Below are positions 34,982-44,596 of a stretch of 64,000 nt of DNA, one piece after another. The translations under genes were made by a program, and so were the position numbers. The stretch is from Magnetospirillum aberrantis SpK (GTDB lineage: Bacteria; Pseudomonadota; Alphaproteobacteria; Rhodospirillales; Magnetospirillaceae): assembly GCF_011022235.1 (NCBI RefSeq), contig NZ_JAAIYP010000042.1, positions 62,001 to 126,000 on the forward strand, read 5' to 3'. A model generated the notes under the pieces. That model ran no database searches and was not told the origin of the DNA. It saw only the letters and a list, made by a program, of their open reading frames with translations. Positions within the stretch are counted from its first letter, which is position 1. Each line of letters begins with the position of its first letter.

Positions 34982-35389
34982 GAGCCTGTGGACACCGTGG
35001 AATCATGTGGATAACCCGGCCTTTCGGACAAAGGGCGAAAAAAGCGCACCCGTTGACCCTGGCCTTGTCCTGCCGACGCCCCCCTTGGGAACAAGATTGG
35101 CGTGGTTGCCGACAATAGCGTGAATCCCACTTCGCGGCATCCGCTTTCCCCGGCTTTCCCCGCTTTGCTAAAACGGCCGAAACGCCGCGATCACGGGCAA
35201 ATGCCGATTCTGCCCACCTCTTATCCACAAAAGCGGGCGATCCGGTCTTTCCCTTGGGACAAGGCTGTGGATGAATTGTGGAACGAGTCCAATCCACGAT
35301 GTCCACAGGCACCCACAACCTCAGCCACCTTTTCTCCTTAAAACAAACCTTGTATGACCTAGGGCCGGATAACTCGGAAAGGCAGCAAC
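34982..35389. other. Probable chromosomal replication origin (oriC)
   Basis: A 408-base stretch with no convincing gene. It contains perfect DnaA boxes TTATCCACA at 35221-35229 (+) and TGTGGATAA at 35006-35014 (-). Near-matches are TGTGGATGA at 35266-35274, ATGTCCACA at 35299-35307 and TGTGGACAC at 34987-34995. Four GANTC (CcrM) sites are at 35000, 35122, 35206 and 35285. It sits next to hemE with genes diverging on both sides. In Caulobacter and other alphaproteobacteria the origin is also next to hemE. The initiator protein gene is not in the window, so the call rests on boxes and context. Confidence 0.82.
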
Positions 35390-36433
35390 GTGACGAAGAA
35401 ACCCGAGAAGCGTTTCCTCAAGGCCCTCGCGGGCGAAACCCTCACCCCGCCGCCGTTCTGGCTGATGCGTCAGGCCGGGCGTTACCTGCCGGAATACCGC
35501 GCCACCCGCACCCAGGCCGGAAGCTTCCTCGACCTTTGCTACAATCCCGAGTTGGCGGTCGAGGTGACCCTTCAGCCGCTGCGCCGCTATGGCTTCGATG
35601 CCGCCATCCTGTTTTCCGACATTCTGGTGATCCCCGACGCGCTGCGTCAGCGTGTTGCCTTCAAGGAAGGCGAAGGTCCGGTGTTGACGCCCATTCGCTC
35701 GGCAGGGGATCTGGATGGTCTCGACATCTCGGGCCTGCACGACCATCTCGCGCCGGTCTACGCCACGGTGAAGGGCCTTTCCACCGCCATTCCGGCCGAG
35801 ACCGCCCTGATCGGTTTCTCGGGTGCGCCATGGACCGTGGCCACCTACATGATCGAGGGAGGGGGGTCCAAGGACTTCGCCAACGCCAAGCGCATGATGT
35901 GGAGCCAGCCCGAGCTGTTCGCCCGGCTGATGGCGTTGTTGGTCGAGGCCACCGGACAATATCTGATCCGTCAGATCGACAACGGCGCCGAGGCTATCCA
36001 GATTTTCGACACCTGGGCCGGCGCGCTGCCGGAAACCGAATTCCGCAAATGGGTGATCGAACCCACCCGCCAACTGGTCGAACGCATTCATGGCGAACGT
36101 CCGGGCGTGCCGGTGATCGGTTTCCCGCGCGGCGCCGGTATTTTGTACGAAACCTACGTCACCGAAACCGGCGTCGACGGGGTCAGCCTGGATTCCTCGA
36201 TGCCGTTGGACTGGGCGGCGGAAAAGCTTCAGTCCAAATGCACGGTACAGGGCAACCTTGACCCCATCCTGGTGGTAGCCGGCGGCGAGGCCCTGGATTC
36301 CGGTATCGACCGTGTCCTGAAGGCTTTGGGCAAGGGACCGTTCATCTTCAACCTTGGTCACGGCATCATTCCGTCGACCCCGCCCGAGAACGTGGCGCGG
36401 CTGGCCGAACGCATCAAGAGCTGGCGGAGCTAG
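35390..36433 (+). CDS. hemE: Uroporphyrinogen decarboxylase
   Basis: A 347-residue HemE with [16 protein letters not shown] near the N terminus, the DIL segment ([11 protein letters not shown]) and [20 protein letters not shown]. It decarboxylates the four acetate side chains of uroporphyrinogen III in cytoplasmic heme synthesis. The start is GTG at 35390 after GGCAGCAAC. It is the first gene to the right of the presumed origin and leads hemE-hemH-hemJ. Confidence 0.97.
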   Translation: MTKKPEKRFLKALAGETLTPPPFWLMRQAGRYLPEYRATRTQAGSFLDLCYNPELAVEVTLQPLRRYGFDAAILFSDILVIPDALRQRVAFKEGEGPVLTPIRSAGDLDGLDISGLHDHLAPVYATVKGLSTAIPAETALIGFSGAPWTVATYMIEGGGSKDFANAKRMMWSQPELFARLMALLVEATGQYLIRQIDNGAEAIQIFDTWAGALPETEFRKWVIEPTRQLVERIHGERPGVPVIGFPRGAGILYETYVTETGVDGVSLDSSMPLDWAAEKLQSKCTVQGNLDPILVVAGGEALDSGIDRVLKALGKGPFIFNLGHGIIPSTPPENVARLAERIKSWRS

Positions 36434-36438
36434 GGCCG

Positions 36439-37452
36439 ATGACGAAGACGGCAGTCATTCTGTTCAACCTGGGTGGGCCGGATTCGTTGGAGGCGGTCGA
36501 GCCCTTCCTGTTCAACCTGTTCAACGATCCGGCGATCATCGGTGCGCCGTCCCTGATCCGCCGTCTGTTGGCCCGTTTCATTTCACGCAAGCGGGGACCG
36601 GTGGCGCGCGAGATTTACGCCCAACTGGGCGGAAAATCGCCGCTGGTGGAAGAAACCGCCAAGCAGGCCAAGGCGCTGGAATCGGCCTTGGGCGACGATT
36701 ACCGGGTTTTCATGGCCATGCGCTACTGGCATCCCTTTGCCGCCGAGGCTTTGGCCGAGGCGCAGGCCTGGGGAGCGGACAGGGTGGTGCTGTTGCCGCT
36801 TTATCCGCAATTTTCCACCACCACCACGCGGTCGTCATGGCGGCAATGGCGGCAATTGGCCAGTGGCTGGGCGGTTCCCACCGAAACCGTATGTTGTTAC
36901 CCGGACGAACCGGGGCTGGTGTCGGCCATCGCCCAATTGGTGCGGGACGGCTGTGACCAGGCCAGGGCTTCTGGCCGGCCGCGCGTGTTGTTTTCCGCCC
37001 ACGGTCTGCCGCAAAGCGTGGTGGACAAGGGCGACCCCTATCCCAAGCATGTGGAGCAGACGGCCCGCGCCGTGGTGACCCAACTGGGGATCGCCGATCT
37101 TGACTGGGGGATCTGTTACCAAAGCCGGGTCGGTCCGATGAAATGGATCGGCCCGAGCACCGAGCAGGAACTGGAACGGGCCAGCGAAGACGGCGTGCCG
37201 GTGGTGGTAGTGCCCATCGCCTTCGTGTCCGAGCATTCAGAAACCTTGGTCGAGCTGGACATCGAATACCGCCACCGGGCAGAGACCTTGGGGATTCCGG
37301 CCTATGTGCGGGTGCCGGCGGTGGGGCATCATCAGGATTTCATTGCCGGTCTGGCCAATCTGGTCCGTGATCCCGGCAGTCGCCGGGGGCGAGGATGCGC
37401 CGGCGCCGGAGGGCGTTGCCCGTTTCAAGTCGAGTTGGGAGAGGATCGATGA
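36439..37452 (+). CDS. hemH: Ferrochelatase
   Basis: A 337-residue HemH beginning MTKTAVILFNLGGPDSLEAV, with the active-site histidine in VLFSAHGLPQSVV and the glutamate in VVPIAFVSEHSETLVELD. It inserts ferrous iron into protoporphyrin IX. It starts five bases after hemE and its stop overlaps the hemJ start by four bases, so the three are an operon. Confidence 0.96.
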   Translation: MTKTAVILFNLGGPDSLEAVEPFLFNLFNDPAIIGAPSLIRRLLARFISRKRGPVAREIYAQLGGKSPLVEETAKQAKALESALGDDYRVFMAMRYWHPFAAEALAEAQAWGADRVVLLPLYPQFSTTTTRSSWRQWRQLASGWAVPTETVCCYPDEPGLVSAIAQLVRDGCDQARASGRPRVLFSAHGLPQSVVDKGDPYPKHVEQTARAVVTQLGIADLDWGICYQSRVGPMKWIGPSTEQELERASEDGVPVVVVPIAFVSEHSETLVELDIEYRHRAETLGIPAYVRVPAVGHHQDFIAGLANLVRDPGSRRGRGCAGAGGRCPFQVELGEDR

Positions 37453-37883
37453 GCGGCGAAACCTATCTGTGGATCAAGGCGCTGCACGTGATCGCGGTGA
37501 TCTCGTGGATGGCCGGGCTTTTGTACCTGCCGCGGTTGTTCGTCTATCACTGCGAGGTCGAACCTGGTTCGGCCACCTCGGAAAAATTCAAGGTGATGGA
37601 ACGCCGCCTTCTCAAGGCGATCATGCTGCCGGCGGCGGTGGTGGCATGGGGCGCCGGGCTGACCATGGCGGTCGAGGGTGGACTGTTTCAGGAACATTGG
37701 TTTCACGTGAAACTACTGCTCGTCGTTTTGATGACCATTGCCCACCATATGATGACGCGATGGAAAAACGACTTCGCCGCCGACCGCAATCATCGTCCGC
37801 AGCGTTTTTTCCGTATCGCCAACGAAGTTCCGACGCTGCTGATGATCTTCATCGTGATCTTGGTCATCACCAAACCGTTCTGA
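37449..37883 (+). CDS. hemJ: Protoporphyrinogen IX oxidase HemJ
   Basis: A 144-residue membrane protein with four hydrophobic helices. The conserved N terminus is LWIKALHVIAVISWMAGLLY (heme-ligand-type histidine), WFHVKLLLVVLMTIAHHMM is the central helix, and NEVPTLLMIFIVILVI is the last. HemJ oxidises protoporphyrinogen IX in bacteria lacking HemG and HemY. The start ATG overlaps the hemH stop by four bases. The codons for FHVK form a parS site (37699-37714). Confidence 0.94.
   Translation: MSGETYLWIKALHVIAVISWMAGLLYLPRLFVYHCEVEPGSATSEKFKVMERRLLKAIMLPAAVVAWGAGLTMAVEGGLFQEHWFHVKLLLVVLMTIAHHMMTRWKNDFAADRNHRPQRFFRIANEVPTLLMIFIVILVITKPF
37699..37714. promoter_or_regulatory. parS site inside hemJ
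   Basis: GGTTTCACGTGAAACT; the inner 14 bases match the parS consensus TGTTTCACGTGAAACA perfectly, with the two outer bases differing. It is about 2.3 kb from the presumed origin and is embedded in the FHVK codons of hemJ. Confidence 0.85.
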
Positions 37884-37917
37884 GCGAAAAAGCGCCGGGA
37901 TTCGCGTAAAATCACGT

Positions 37918-37946
37918 TTGACAGCATGGCGGCCTTTGGCTAAAGC
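37918..37946 (+). promoter_or_regulatory. sigma-70-like promoter for rho
   Basis: A perfect TTGACA (37918-37923) is followed after 17 bases by TAAAGC (37941-37946), three of six matches. Transcription would begin near 37953, leaving a 127-base leader before rho with a CTCGCC/GGCGAG hairpin at 38032-38048. Leaders of rho genes are often used for autoregulation. Confidence 0.5.
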
Positions 37947-38079
37947 TTGCCCATTCCGGGACCGCCAACGGTTCCGCCTTCCTAAAACGTCATCTTCCGC
38001 GCATTTCCCCCGGCCCTAAAACGGCCCGGGCCTCGCCCCCGAGGCGAGTGGCGTGCGAGCACTCAGACGGAAACTCCCA

Positions 38080-39336
38080 ATGCATCTTCAAGAACTCAAG
38101 AAGAAAACTCCCGCCGAGCTGCTCGCTTTCGCGGAGGAATTGCAGATCGAGAACGCCAGCACCCTGCGCAAGCAGGACATGATGTTCGCGATCCTGAAAC
38201 AGCTGGCCGACAACGACACGCCCATCTATGGCGACGGCGTCCTGGAAATCCTGCAAGACGGCTTCGGCTTCCTGCGCAGCCCGGAAGCCAATTACCTGCC
38301 GGGTCCCGACGACATCTATGTCAGCCCCAGCCAGGTCCGCCGTTTCAGCCTGCGCACCGGCGATACCGTCGAGGGCCAGATCCGGTCGCCCAAGGATGGC
38401 GAGCGCTATTTCGCCCTGCTCAAGGTCAATACCATCAATTTCGAGCCGCCGGAGAACGTGCGGCATCGCATCAATTTCGACAACCTGACCCCGCTTTATC
38501 CCGACGAGAAGCTGAAACTCGAACTGGACGACCCCACCAAGAAGGATATGACCACCCGTGTCATCGATCTGGTGTCGCCGCTCGGCAAGGGCCAGCGCGC
38601 GTTGATCGTGGCGCCGCCGCGTACCGGCAAGACGGTGATGATGCAGAACATCGCCCACGCGATTTCCGCCAATCATCCCGACGTCTACCTGATCGTGCTG
38701 CTGATCGACGAACGCCCCGAGGAAGTGACCGACATGGCCCGCTCGGTGCGCGGCGAGGTCATCTCGTCCACCTTCGACGAACCGGCCAGCCGCCACGTCC
38801 AGGTCACCGAGATGGTGCTGGAAAAGGCCAAGCGCCTGGTCGAGCATAAGCGTGACGTGGTCATCCTGCTCGATTCCATCACCCGTCTGGCCCGCGCCTA
38901 CAACACCGTCGTTCCCAGCTCGGGCAAGGTGCTGACCGGTGGCGTGGACGCCAACGCATTGCAGCGCCCCAAGCGCTTCTTCGGCGCCGCCCGCAACATC
39001 GAGGAAGGCGGTTCGCTGACCATCGTCGCCACCGCGTTGATCGATACCGGTTCGCGCATGGATGAAGTGATCTTCGAAGAGTTCAAGGGCACCGGTAATT
39101 CGGAACTGATCCTGGACCGCAAGCTTTCGGACAAGCGCACCTTCCCGGCCATTGACATCACCCGTTCCGGCACCCGCAAGGAAGAATTGCTGGTGGACAA
39201 GGGGGTTCTGTCCAAGATGTGGGTGTTGCGTCGTATCCTGATGCCCATGGGCGTGGTCGATGCCATGGAATTCCTGGTGGACAAGCTCAAGCAGTCGAAG
39301 AACAATTCGGACTTCTTCGAGGCGATGAACTCGTAG
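38080..39336 (+). CDS. rho: Transcription termination factor Rho
   Basis: A 418-residue Rho with [20 protein letters not shown] at the N terminus, the cold-shock-like RNA-binding motif [20 protein letters not shown], Walker A APPRTGKT, the Q-loop/R-loop region and a normal C terminus. It forms the hexameric RNA translocase that ends transcription. The ATG at 38080 is chosen over an upstream frame lacking conservation. It is followed 17 bases later by a very strong terminator. Confidence 0.97.
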   Translation: MHLQELKKKTPAELLAFAEELQIENASTLRKQDMMFAILKQLADNDTPIYGDGVLEILQDGFGFLRSPEANYLPGPDDIYVSPSQVRRFSLRTGDTVEGQIRSPKDGERYFALLKVNTINFEPPENVRHRINFDNLTPLYPDEKLKLELDDPTKKDMTTRVIDLVSPLGKGQRALIVAPPRTGKTVMMQNIAHAISANHPDVYLIVLLIDERPEEVTDMARSVRGEVISSTFDEPASRHVQVTEMVLEKAKRLVEHKRDVVILLDSITRLARAYNTVVPSSGKVLTGGVDANALQRPKRFFGAARNIEEGGSLTIVATALIDTGSRMDEVIFEEFKGTGNSELILDRKLSDKRTFPAIDITRSGTRKEELLVDKGVLSKMWVLRRILMPMGVVDAMEFLVDKLKQSKNNSDFFEAMNS

Positions 39337-39353
39337 GGACGCTTCGGAAACGA

Positions 39354-39389
39354 AAAAGGGCCTCCTTCCCAACGGAAGGAGGCCCTTTT
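39354..39389. terminator. Bidirectional intrinsic terminator downstream of rho
   Basis: A 16-bp perfect stem (39354-39369 with 39374-39389) with a four-base loop and A/T runs at both ends. It serves rho (+) and the convergent membrane-protein gene ending at 39399 (-). Confidence 0.95.
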
Positions 39390-39398
39390 CTTGTCCGG

Positions 39399-39953
39399 CT
39401 ACTTCTGGGGTTTCAGGCCACGGGTGTTGGCCTGGGCCCGACTTTTCCAATCGTCCACTGGGGCGATGTCGTCAAGCCGGGGATGGCTGTGCACCGGGTG
39501 GCTGGGAAGGTCGTCGGGCGCCATGTGCAGGTCTTGCGCGGCCTCGACCGGGCTTTGCATCTGGGTGTGCATCTGGGCGCGGGCCTTCCAGTCGTCGGAA
39601 CTGGCGGCATGGTGTTCCGGTTCCTCGATCAGCGGCACCGGATGACGGGAAAGATAGGAGGACAGCCACAAGGTGGCGGCCAGCGGCGGCACGATCACCA
39701 GCAGGAAGCGCAGCGACAGCGTGTAGAACGCCTCGCGGCCGCTTTCGATGATGATCTGTTCCTTGCAATCGTAGCGATCACGGAAAGTGCCGGAACACAG
39801 GCTCATGCGGTCCTTCATCTGATCCGATCCGTGGGTTTCCACCGCACCTTCGGGAAGGGTCATCCACATCGCCATGCCCACCAGCAGCATCCACAGGACA
39901 CCGCCGACGGTTACGCCCATCTTCAAACGACTGCGTTCCGCCCTGGTCATCAT
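39399..39953 (-). CDS. Membrane protein of unknown function with a duplicated DDWK motif
   Basis: A 184-residue protein with two hydrophobic segments (residues 13-33, GVTVGGVLWMLLVGMAMWMT, and about 83-101, FLLVIVPPLAATLWLSS). Between them an external or periplasmic stretch has two cysteines (MSLCSGTFRDRYDCKEQ). A polar C-terminal tail carries two copies of DDWK[AS]RAQ (residues 120-126 and 167-173). I do not recognise the family. It ends beside the strong rho terminator. The start at 39953 is the first Met; a second Met follows immediately. Confidence 0.55.
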   Translation of the reverse strand: MMTRAERSRLKMGVTVGGVLWMLLVGMAMWMTLPEGAVETHGSDQMKDRMSLCSGTFRDRYDCKEQIIIESGREAFYTLSLRFLLVIVPPLAATLWLSSYLSRHPVPLIEEPEHHAASSDDWKARAQMHTQMQSPVEAAQDLHMAPDDLPSHPVHSHPRLDDIAPVDDWKSRAQANTRGLKPQK

Positions 39954-40020
39954 CCCCTCCGGGAAATGGTCCGCCCGATTATAGGGGGATTCGGCGGTGC
40001 TGACAAATCAGGGCAGGTCC

Positions 40021-40482
40021 TTAAGCCTTGATGGAAACGCCTTCGAGAGTCAGCAGGAAACGCTTGGTGTCGATTCCATCCATGCCGGAATAGCCGCCCA
40101 ACGATCCGTCGGCGGCCAGGACCCGATGACAGGGAACGATGATCGGCAGCGGATTTCGGCCACAAGCCCCGCCCAGCGCCCTGGGGGCGGTGGCCAATTC
40201 GCCGGCCAGTTCGCCATAGGTGCGGGTGGTGCCGTGGGGAATGGCGGCCAGGGCTTGCCATACCCGTTTCTGGAAGGCGGTGCCCATGGGGGCCAGCGGC
40301 AGGTCGAATTCCTTGAGCCGGCCTTCGAAATAAGCGTCGAGTTGGTCACGGGCCCGCTCCAGGACCGGGGCCGGCGGTTCGGCGGTTTCGGGCGGCCAAC
40401 CCCATTCGACGGCGATGAGGGCGCCGTCTTCCTCGAACAGGGTCAAAGGCCCGACCGGGCTGTTATAGGCGAGATAGGACAT
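40021..40482 (-). CDS. ogt: Methylated-DNA-protein-cysteine methyltransferase (O6-alkylguanine repair)
   Basis: A 153-residue protein. The C-terminal alkyltransferase domain has FQKRVWQALAAIPHGTTRTY, and the acceptor cysteine motif is IVPCHRVLAADGSLGGY. It transfers alkyl groups from O6-guanine to itself, irreversibly. An in-frame TTG at 40488 would add two residues, but the ATG at 40482 has AAGG at good spacing. It follows the DUF255 gene by nine bases on the same strand. Confidence 0.93.
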   Translation of the reverse strand: MSYLAYNSPVGPLTLFEEDGALIAVEWGWPPETAEPPAPVLERARDQLDAYFEGRLKEFDLPLAPMGTAFQKRVWQALAAIPHGTTRTYGELAGELATAPRALGGACGRNPLPIIVPCHRVLAADGSLGGYSGMDGIDTKRFLLTLEGVSIKA

Positions 40483-40491
40483 GGCCAAACC

Positions 40492-42480
40492 TTACCTTTT
40501 CCCAAGGGCGGCGGGCAAGAGCGCCGGATCGGTGATCGGAGCCAGGCACGTGAAACCATGGCAGACATAGGCGGCGGCGCATCCGTCCACCAAACCCTGG
40601 CCGTCGCCGCCGTCGTCTTGTTTCAACACCAGCTCAGGGATTGCGGTTTCCAACACGGCCCGCGTCAGGGCCTTTGTGTCGGCACGATCCAACGGCCCGA
40701 CCACCGTCACCGTCACCGGTTCGACCAACATTTCAAAGGCGGCCAGCAAGGCGGTGATGTTGACGAAATGGGCCGAGATTTCGTTGCCGAAAGCTTCGAT
40801 CACCGCTTCGGCCCGCCGGCGGTAGCGATCCTCGCCGGTCACCAGGGCCAGCCGGGCCAGCACTTGCGCCATGATGCCGTTGGCCGACGGAACGGCGTTG
40901 TCGTGTATCGGCTTGAGCCGGACGATGACGTCGCCGGCATCGGCCGCCGCCTGGAAATAGCCGCCGGTCCTTTGGTCCCAATGATGGCGGTCGGCCGCCG
41001 CCACCCAGATTCGGGCATGCTCAAGAAGCTGGGGCTCGCCTTGCGCCTGATGAAGCATCAGGGCGGCGCGGGCCATGTGGGCGAGATCGTCGAGCAACCC
41101 GACCGGCCGAAACCGCCCCTGGCACAGGGAATGGGCCAGCCGGCCGTCGGGCAAGGCCATCATGCACCGGACCGCGTCATAGGCGCCGCGCGCCAGGGCG
41201 ATCCACTCGGGCCGGTCGAACACTTGTCCGGCAAAGGCCAGAGCGGCCACCATCATGCCGTTCCAATCGGCCAGAACCTTGTCGTCGCGATCGGGGGGAA
41301 TCCTGGCTTCGCGGGCTTGCCACAACAGGGCATGGGCCTTCGCCAGCATGTTTTCGTCGGCCTGGACGGGGGCGGCATGATTGCGATGCAGGATGCTGAC
41401 GCCCTCCCAATTGCCGCCCCGCCGCACGTCATAGGCCGTCTTGAAGGCTGTCGCCAGATCGGGGGGCAACACCTGCTCCACCTGCGGTACCGTCCAGGTA
41501 TAGAACTTGCCTTCGACCCCTTCGGAATCGGCATCCAAGGTGGCGGCGAAGGCGCCGCCTTCGGCCATCATGTCGCGGGCCAGCCATGCCACCGTCTCGG
41601 CGACGCGGGCGGCGTAAAGGGGTTCCCTGGTGCCTTGCCATGCCTTGGTCAGCAGTTCCACCAGCTGGGCATTGTCATAGAGCATCTTTTCGAAATGCGG
41701 CACCAGCCAGGTCTCGTCGGTGGAATAGCGCATGAAGCCGCCGCCAAGGTGGTCGTAGATGCCGCCCAGGCAGATCCGGTCAAGCGTCAGGGTCACCGCG
41801 TCGGCCAATTTCCGGTCGCCGGTCCGCAATGCCGCGCGCCACAGGAAGTCGAACAATCCCGGCTGGGGAAATTTCGGCGCGCCCCGCAATCCGCCGTGTT
41901 CCGGGTCGATCATGGTCAATACCTGGGTGGCGGCGCGATTCATCAGATCGAGCGATAGTTCGGCCGTGGTGCCAGGTCCCGATCTTTCACTCAATCCGGC
42001 CTTGAGTGCCCGCACATTGGCGACGACGCGATCCTGACCGTCGCGCCAAGTGGCGAGGACCCCTTTCAGCACCTCGGGGAAACCGGGGCGGCCATAGCGC
42101 GATGTGGGCGGGAAATAGGTGCCGCCCCAGAACGGTTCGCCTTTGGGCGTCAGGAACATGGTCAGCGGCCAGCCGCCATGTTGCCCCATCATGCCCAACG
42201 CTTGCTGATAGATGGCGTCAAGGTCGGGCCGTTCCTCGCGGTCGACCTTGATGTTGACGAAGTCGCGGTTCATCCGGGCGGCGATGTCCGGGTCCTCGAA
42301 ACTCTCGTGCGCCATCACGTGGCACCAATGGCAGGCGGCGTAGCCGATCGACAACAGGATCGGCTTGCCGGTGGTTTCCGCCTCGGCCAGGGCTTCGGCG
42401 CCCCATGGCCACCAATGCACCGGGTTGTCGCGATGCTGCCGCAGGTAGGGGCTGGTTTCCGTGCCAAGGCGGTTGGTCAT
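40492..42480 (-). CDS. DUF255 thioredoxin-domain protein (YyaL/SSP411 family)
   Basis: A 662-residue protein. The N-terminal thioredoxin-like DUF255 domain has [19 protein letters not shown] and [14 protein letters not shown] with a CxxC motif. A long alpha/alpha-barrel region follows ([37 protein letters not shown]). The family is widespread, but its reaction is unknown. Start at the ATG at 42480, as the longer upstream frame lacks the family beginning. It is followed by ogt on the same strand. Confidence 0.9.
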   Translation of the reverse strand: MTNRLGTETSPYLRQHRDNPVHWWPWGAEALAEAETTGKPILLSIGYAACHWCHVMAHESFEDPDIAARMNRDFVNIKVDREERPDLDAIYQQALGMMGQHGGWPLTMFLTPKGEPFWGGTYFPPTSRYGRPGFPEVLKGVLATWRDGQDRVVANVRALKAGLSERSGPGTTAELSLDLMNRAATQVLTMIDPEHGGLRGAPKFPQPGLFDFLWRAALRTGDRKLADAVTLTLDRICLGGIYDHLGGGFMRYSTDETWLVPHFEKMLYDNAQLVELLTKAWQGTREPLYAARVAETVAWLARDMMAEGGAFAATLDADSEGVEGKFYTWTVPQVEQVLPPDLATAFKTAYDVRRGGNWEGVSILHRNHAAPVQADENMLAKAHALLWQAREARIPPDRDDKVLADWNGMMVAALAFAGQVFDRPEWIALARGAYDAVRCMMALPDGRLAHSLCQGRFRPVGLLDDLAHMARAALMLHQAQGEPQLLEHARIWVAAADRHHWDQRTGGYFQAAADAGDVIVRLKPIHDNAVPSANGIMAQVLARLALVTGEDRYRRRAEAVIEAFGNEISAHFVNITALLAAFEMLVEPVTVTVVGPLDRADTKALTRAVLETAIPELVLKQDDGGDGQGLVDGCAAAYVCHGFTCLAPITDPALLPAALGKR

Positions 42481-42587
42481 GAAGGGGGGTGCTCTTTCGG
42501 CAATTTCGGGGCTTGCTTGCGCCTTTGGGCACAAGGGCTTAGTTTGGGTCTCGCACGCCGAAACGCAACCCGTGGAAAGGCCCGGCC

Positions 42588-42839
42588 ATGAAAATCACCG
42601 TCGACGTGGATTGCACGCCCGAGGAAGCGCGGGCTTTTCTGGGCCTGCCCGACGTCAGGCCCATGCAGGACGCCTTGATGCGGCAGATTCAGGAACGCAT
42701 GACCGCGACGCTGTCGGCCATGGAGCCGGAGATCATGCTCAAGACCTGGCTGCCGGCTGGAGTACAGGGCATGGAACAGTTGCAGAAGATGTTCTGGGCC
42801 CAATTCGCCGGCGCCACCCGACGGGAGAAGAAAGAGTGA
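42588..42839 (+). CDS. Small helical protein (DUF6489-like)
   Basis: An 83-residue protein beginning [20 protein letters not shown], with a helical [20 protein letters not shown] segment and a C-terminal [19 protein letters not shown]. The start resembles a conserved alphaproteobacterial family of short proteins annotated DUF6489 without a function; I recall this from memory only. The stop is two bases before the ferredoxin ATG, so the two are likely co-transcribed. The role is unknown. Confidence 0.65.
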   Translation: MKITVDVDCTPEEARAFLGLPDVRPMQDALMRQIQERMTATLSAMEPEIMLKTWLPAGVQGMEQLQKMFWAQFAGATRREKKE

Positions 42840-42841
42840 GC

Positions 42842-43186
42842 ATGAATCCCGAGCCCTATTTTCGTCTGCACGCCTTTATCTGCACCAACCGCCGGCCCGA
42901 TGGTCACAAGCGCGGTTCGTGCGCGGCCCGCGGTGCCGAGCCGTTGCGCGATTATCTCAAGGCGCGGACCAAGGAATTGGGAATCGCCGGGGTGCGGATC
43001 AACGCCGCCGGATGCCTGGACCGCTGTGAGCTGGGGCCGGTGATGGTGATCTATCCCGAGGGCATCTGGTACAATTTCCACAGCTACGAGGACATCGACG
43101 AGATCCTCGATTCCCATCTGCTCAAGGGGGGGCGGGTCGAACGGCTGATGCTGCGACCCGAGGACGGGCCGCCGCCCAAGGGCTGA
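42842..43186 (+). CDS. Thioredoxin-like [2Fe-2S] ferredoxin
   Basis: A 114-residue protein with two cysteine pairs typical of the thioredoxin-like 2Fe-2S family: FICTNRRPDGHKRGSCAARG near the N terminus and AAGCLDRCELGPVMVIYPEG later. It should carry one [2Fe-2S] cluster and act in electron transfer; the redox partner is unknown. Start at ATG 42842, or at GTG 42836, which would overlap the previous stop. The gene is just upstream of mnmE, but no biochemical link to it is evident. Confidence 0.85.
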   Translation: MNPEPYFRLHAFICTNRRPDGHKRGSCAARGAEPLRDYLKARTKELGIAGVRINAAGCLDRCELGPVMVIYPEGIWYNFHSYEDIDEILDSHLLKGGRVERLMLRPEDGPPPKG

Positions 43187-43269
43187 GCGGAAGTTTCATG
43201 AATTCAGGCGGGGGCATCGGCGGGGAAAATCCACCGGTGCCCCTGGTGCGTTCACCGACGGAAAAGACC

Positions 43270-44595
43270 ATGTCACACACCACCATCTTCGCCTTGGCCA
43301 GTGCCCCCGGTCGCGGGGGCGTCGCGGTGTTCCGGCTGTCGGGACCGCGTGCCGCCGAGGCGTTGCGGTCCTTGGCGGGACGCGATCTTCCGGCCCCGCG
43401 CACCGCGCAGCGGGTCAGGCTTCGCCATCGGGACGAGGATATCGACGACGGTCTGGCGCTGATGTTTCCCGCACCTCGCAGCTTCACCGGCGAGGATGTG
43501 GTGGAATTACATGTTCACGGCGGCCGGGCGGTGGCCGCCGCCTTGTCCGACGCCCTGGTGTCGCTGGGACTGGTGCCGGCCGAACCGGGAGAGTTTTCCA
43601 AGCGCGCCTTTTTGAATGGCAAGCTTGATCTGACGCGGGCCGAAGCCATCGCCGATCTGGTCGATGCCGAGACGGCGGCGCAGCGACGTCAGGCCCTGCG
43701 GCAATTGGACGGAGGTCTTGCCGCCTTGGCCGATCGCTGGCGGGCCGAATTGGTGCGGGCCATGGCGCTGATGGAAGCGGTGATCGACTTTTCCGACGAG
43801 GGCGTGCCCGATGGCCTGGTGGGCGAGGTAGGCCGGGCGGTGATGGCGCTGACGGCGGATTTGCAAAGCCATCTGGTTCAAGGACAACGCAGCGAACGGC
43901 TGCGCGACGGTATCCATATCGCCATCGTCGGCGCGCCCAATGCCGGCAAGTCCAGCTTGCTCAACCGTCTTGCCGGACGCGAGGCGGCGATCGTCAGCAG
44001 CGTTGCCGGCACCACCCGCGACGTCATCGAGGTGCATCTTGACCTGCATGGCTGGCCGGTGGTGTTGGCCGATACGGCGGGCCTGCGCGAGGCGGCCGAG
44101 GATGTGGAGGCCGAAGGCATCCGCCGCGCCCTGGCCCGTGCCGAGATGGCGGATCTCAAGCTGGCGGTATTCGACGCCAGTTTGTTGCCGGCTTGGGATG
44201 GCCCCACGCGAAGCATGGTTGACGCGGACGCCCTGGTGGTGCTCAACAAGGCGGACAAATCCACGATGGCGCTGCCGGCGGAATTGGATGGTCATCCAGT
44301 GCTGGCCCTGTCGGCGCGAACCGGAGACGGTCTGGACGGGTTGCTGTCGGTGCTGGAGCAAGAGGTTTCCACCCGCTATGCGGTGAGCGCGGCGCCGGCC
44401 CTGACGCGGGCGCGGCATCGGGCGGCGGTCGAGGACTGCCTTGCCGCGCTCGGGCGGTTCGATCCGGTGGCCGAGATCGAGTTGGCGGCCGAGGATTTGC
44501 GTCTTGCCGCCGCCGCCCTGGGCCGCATCACCGGCCGGGTGGACGTCGAGGAAATTCTGGACGTGGTGTTCCGCGAGTTCTGTATCGGAAAGTGA
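43270..44595 (+). CDS. mnmE: tRNA modification GTPase MnmE (TrmE)
   Basis: A 441-residue MnmE. The N-terminal tetrahydrofolate-binding domain begins [20 protein letters not shown]. The GTPase domain has G1 GAPNAGKSS, a TTRD switch, DTAGLR and NKAD. The C terminus is FCIGK with the conserved cysteine. With MnmG it builds the 5-carboxymethylaminomethyl modification at U34 of certain tRNAs. The start was taken at 43270, where the conserved sequence begins; the upstream extension is not conserved. mnmG follows two bases after its stop. Confidence 0.95.
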   Translation: MSHTTIFALASAPGRGGVAVFRLSGPRAAEALRSLAGRDLPAPRTAQRVRLRHRDEDIDDGLALMFPAPRSFTGEDVVELHVHGGRAVAAALSDALVSLGLVPAEPGEFSKRAFLNGKLDLTRAEAIADLVDAETAAQRRQALRQLDGGLAALADRWRAELVRAMALMEAVIDFSDEGVPDGLVGEVGRAVMALTADLQSHLVQGQRSERLRDGIHIAIVGAPNAGKSSLLNRLAGREAAIVSSVAGTTRDVIEVHLDLHGWPVVLADTAGLREAAEDVEAEGIRRALARAEMADLKLAVFDASLLPAWDGPTRSMVDADALVVLNKADKSTMALPAELDGHPVLALSARTGDGLDGLLSVLEQEVSTRYAVSAAPALTRARHRAAVEDCLAALGRFDPVAEIELAAEDLRLAAAALGRITGRVDVEEILDVVFREFCIGK

Positions 44596-44596
44596 G

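Noticed and set aside
40543-40558. GCACGTGAAACC near the end of the DUF255 gene resembling a parS half
   Set aside because: The left arm has several mismatches, so it is not a full parS palindrome.
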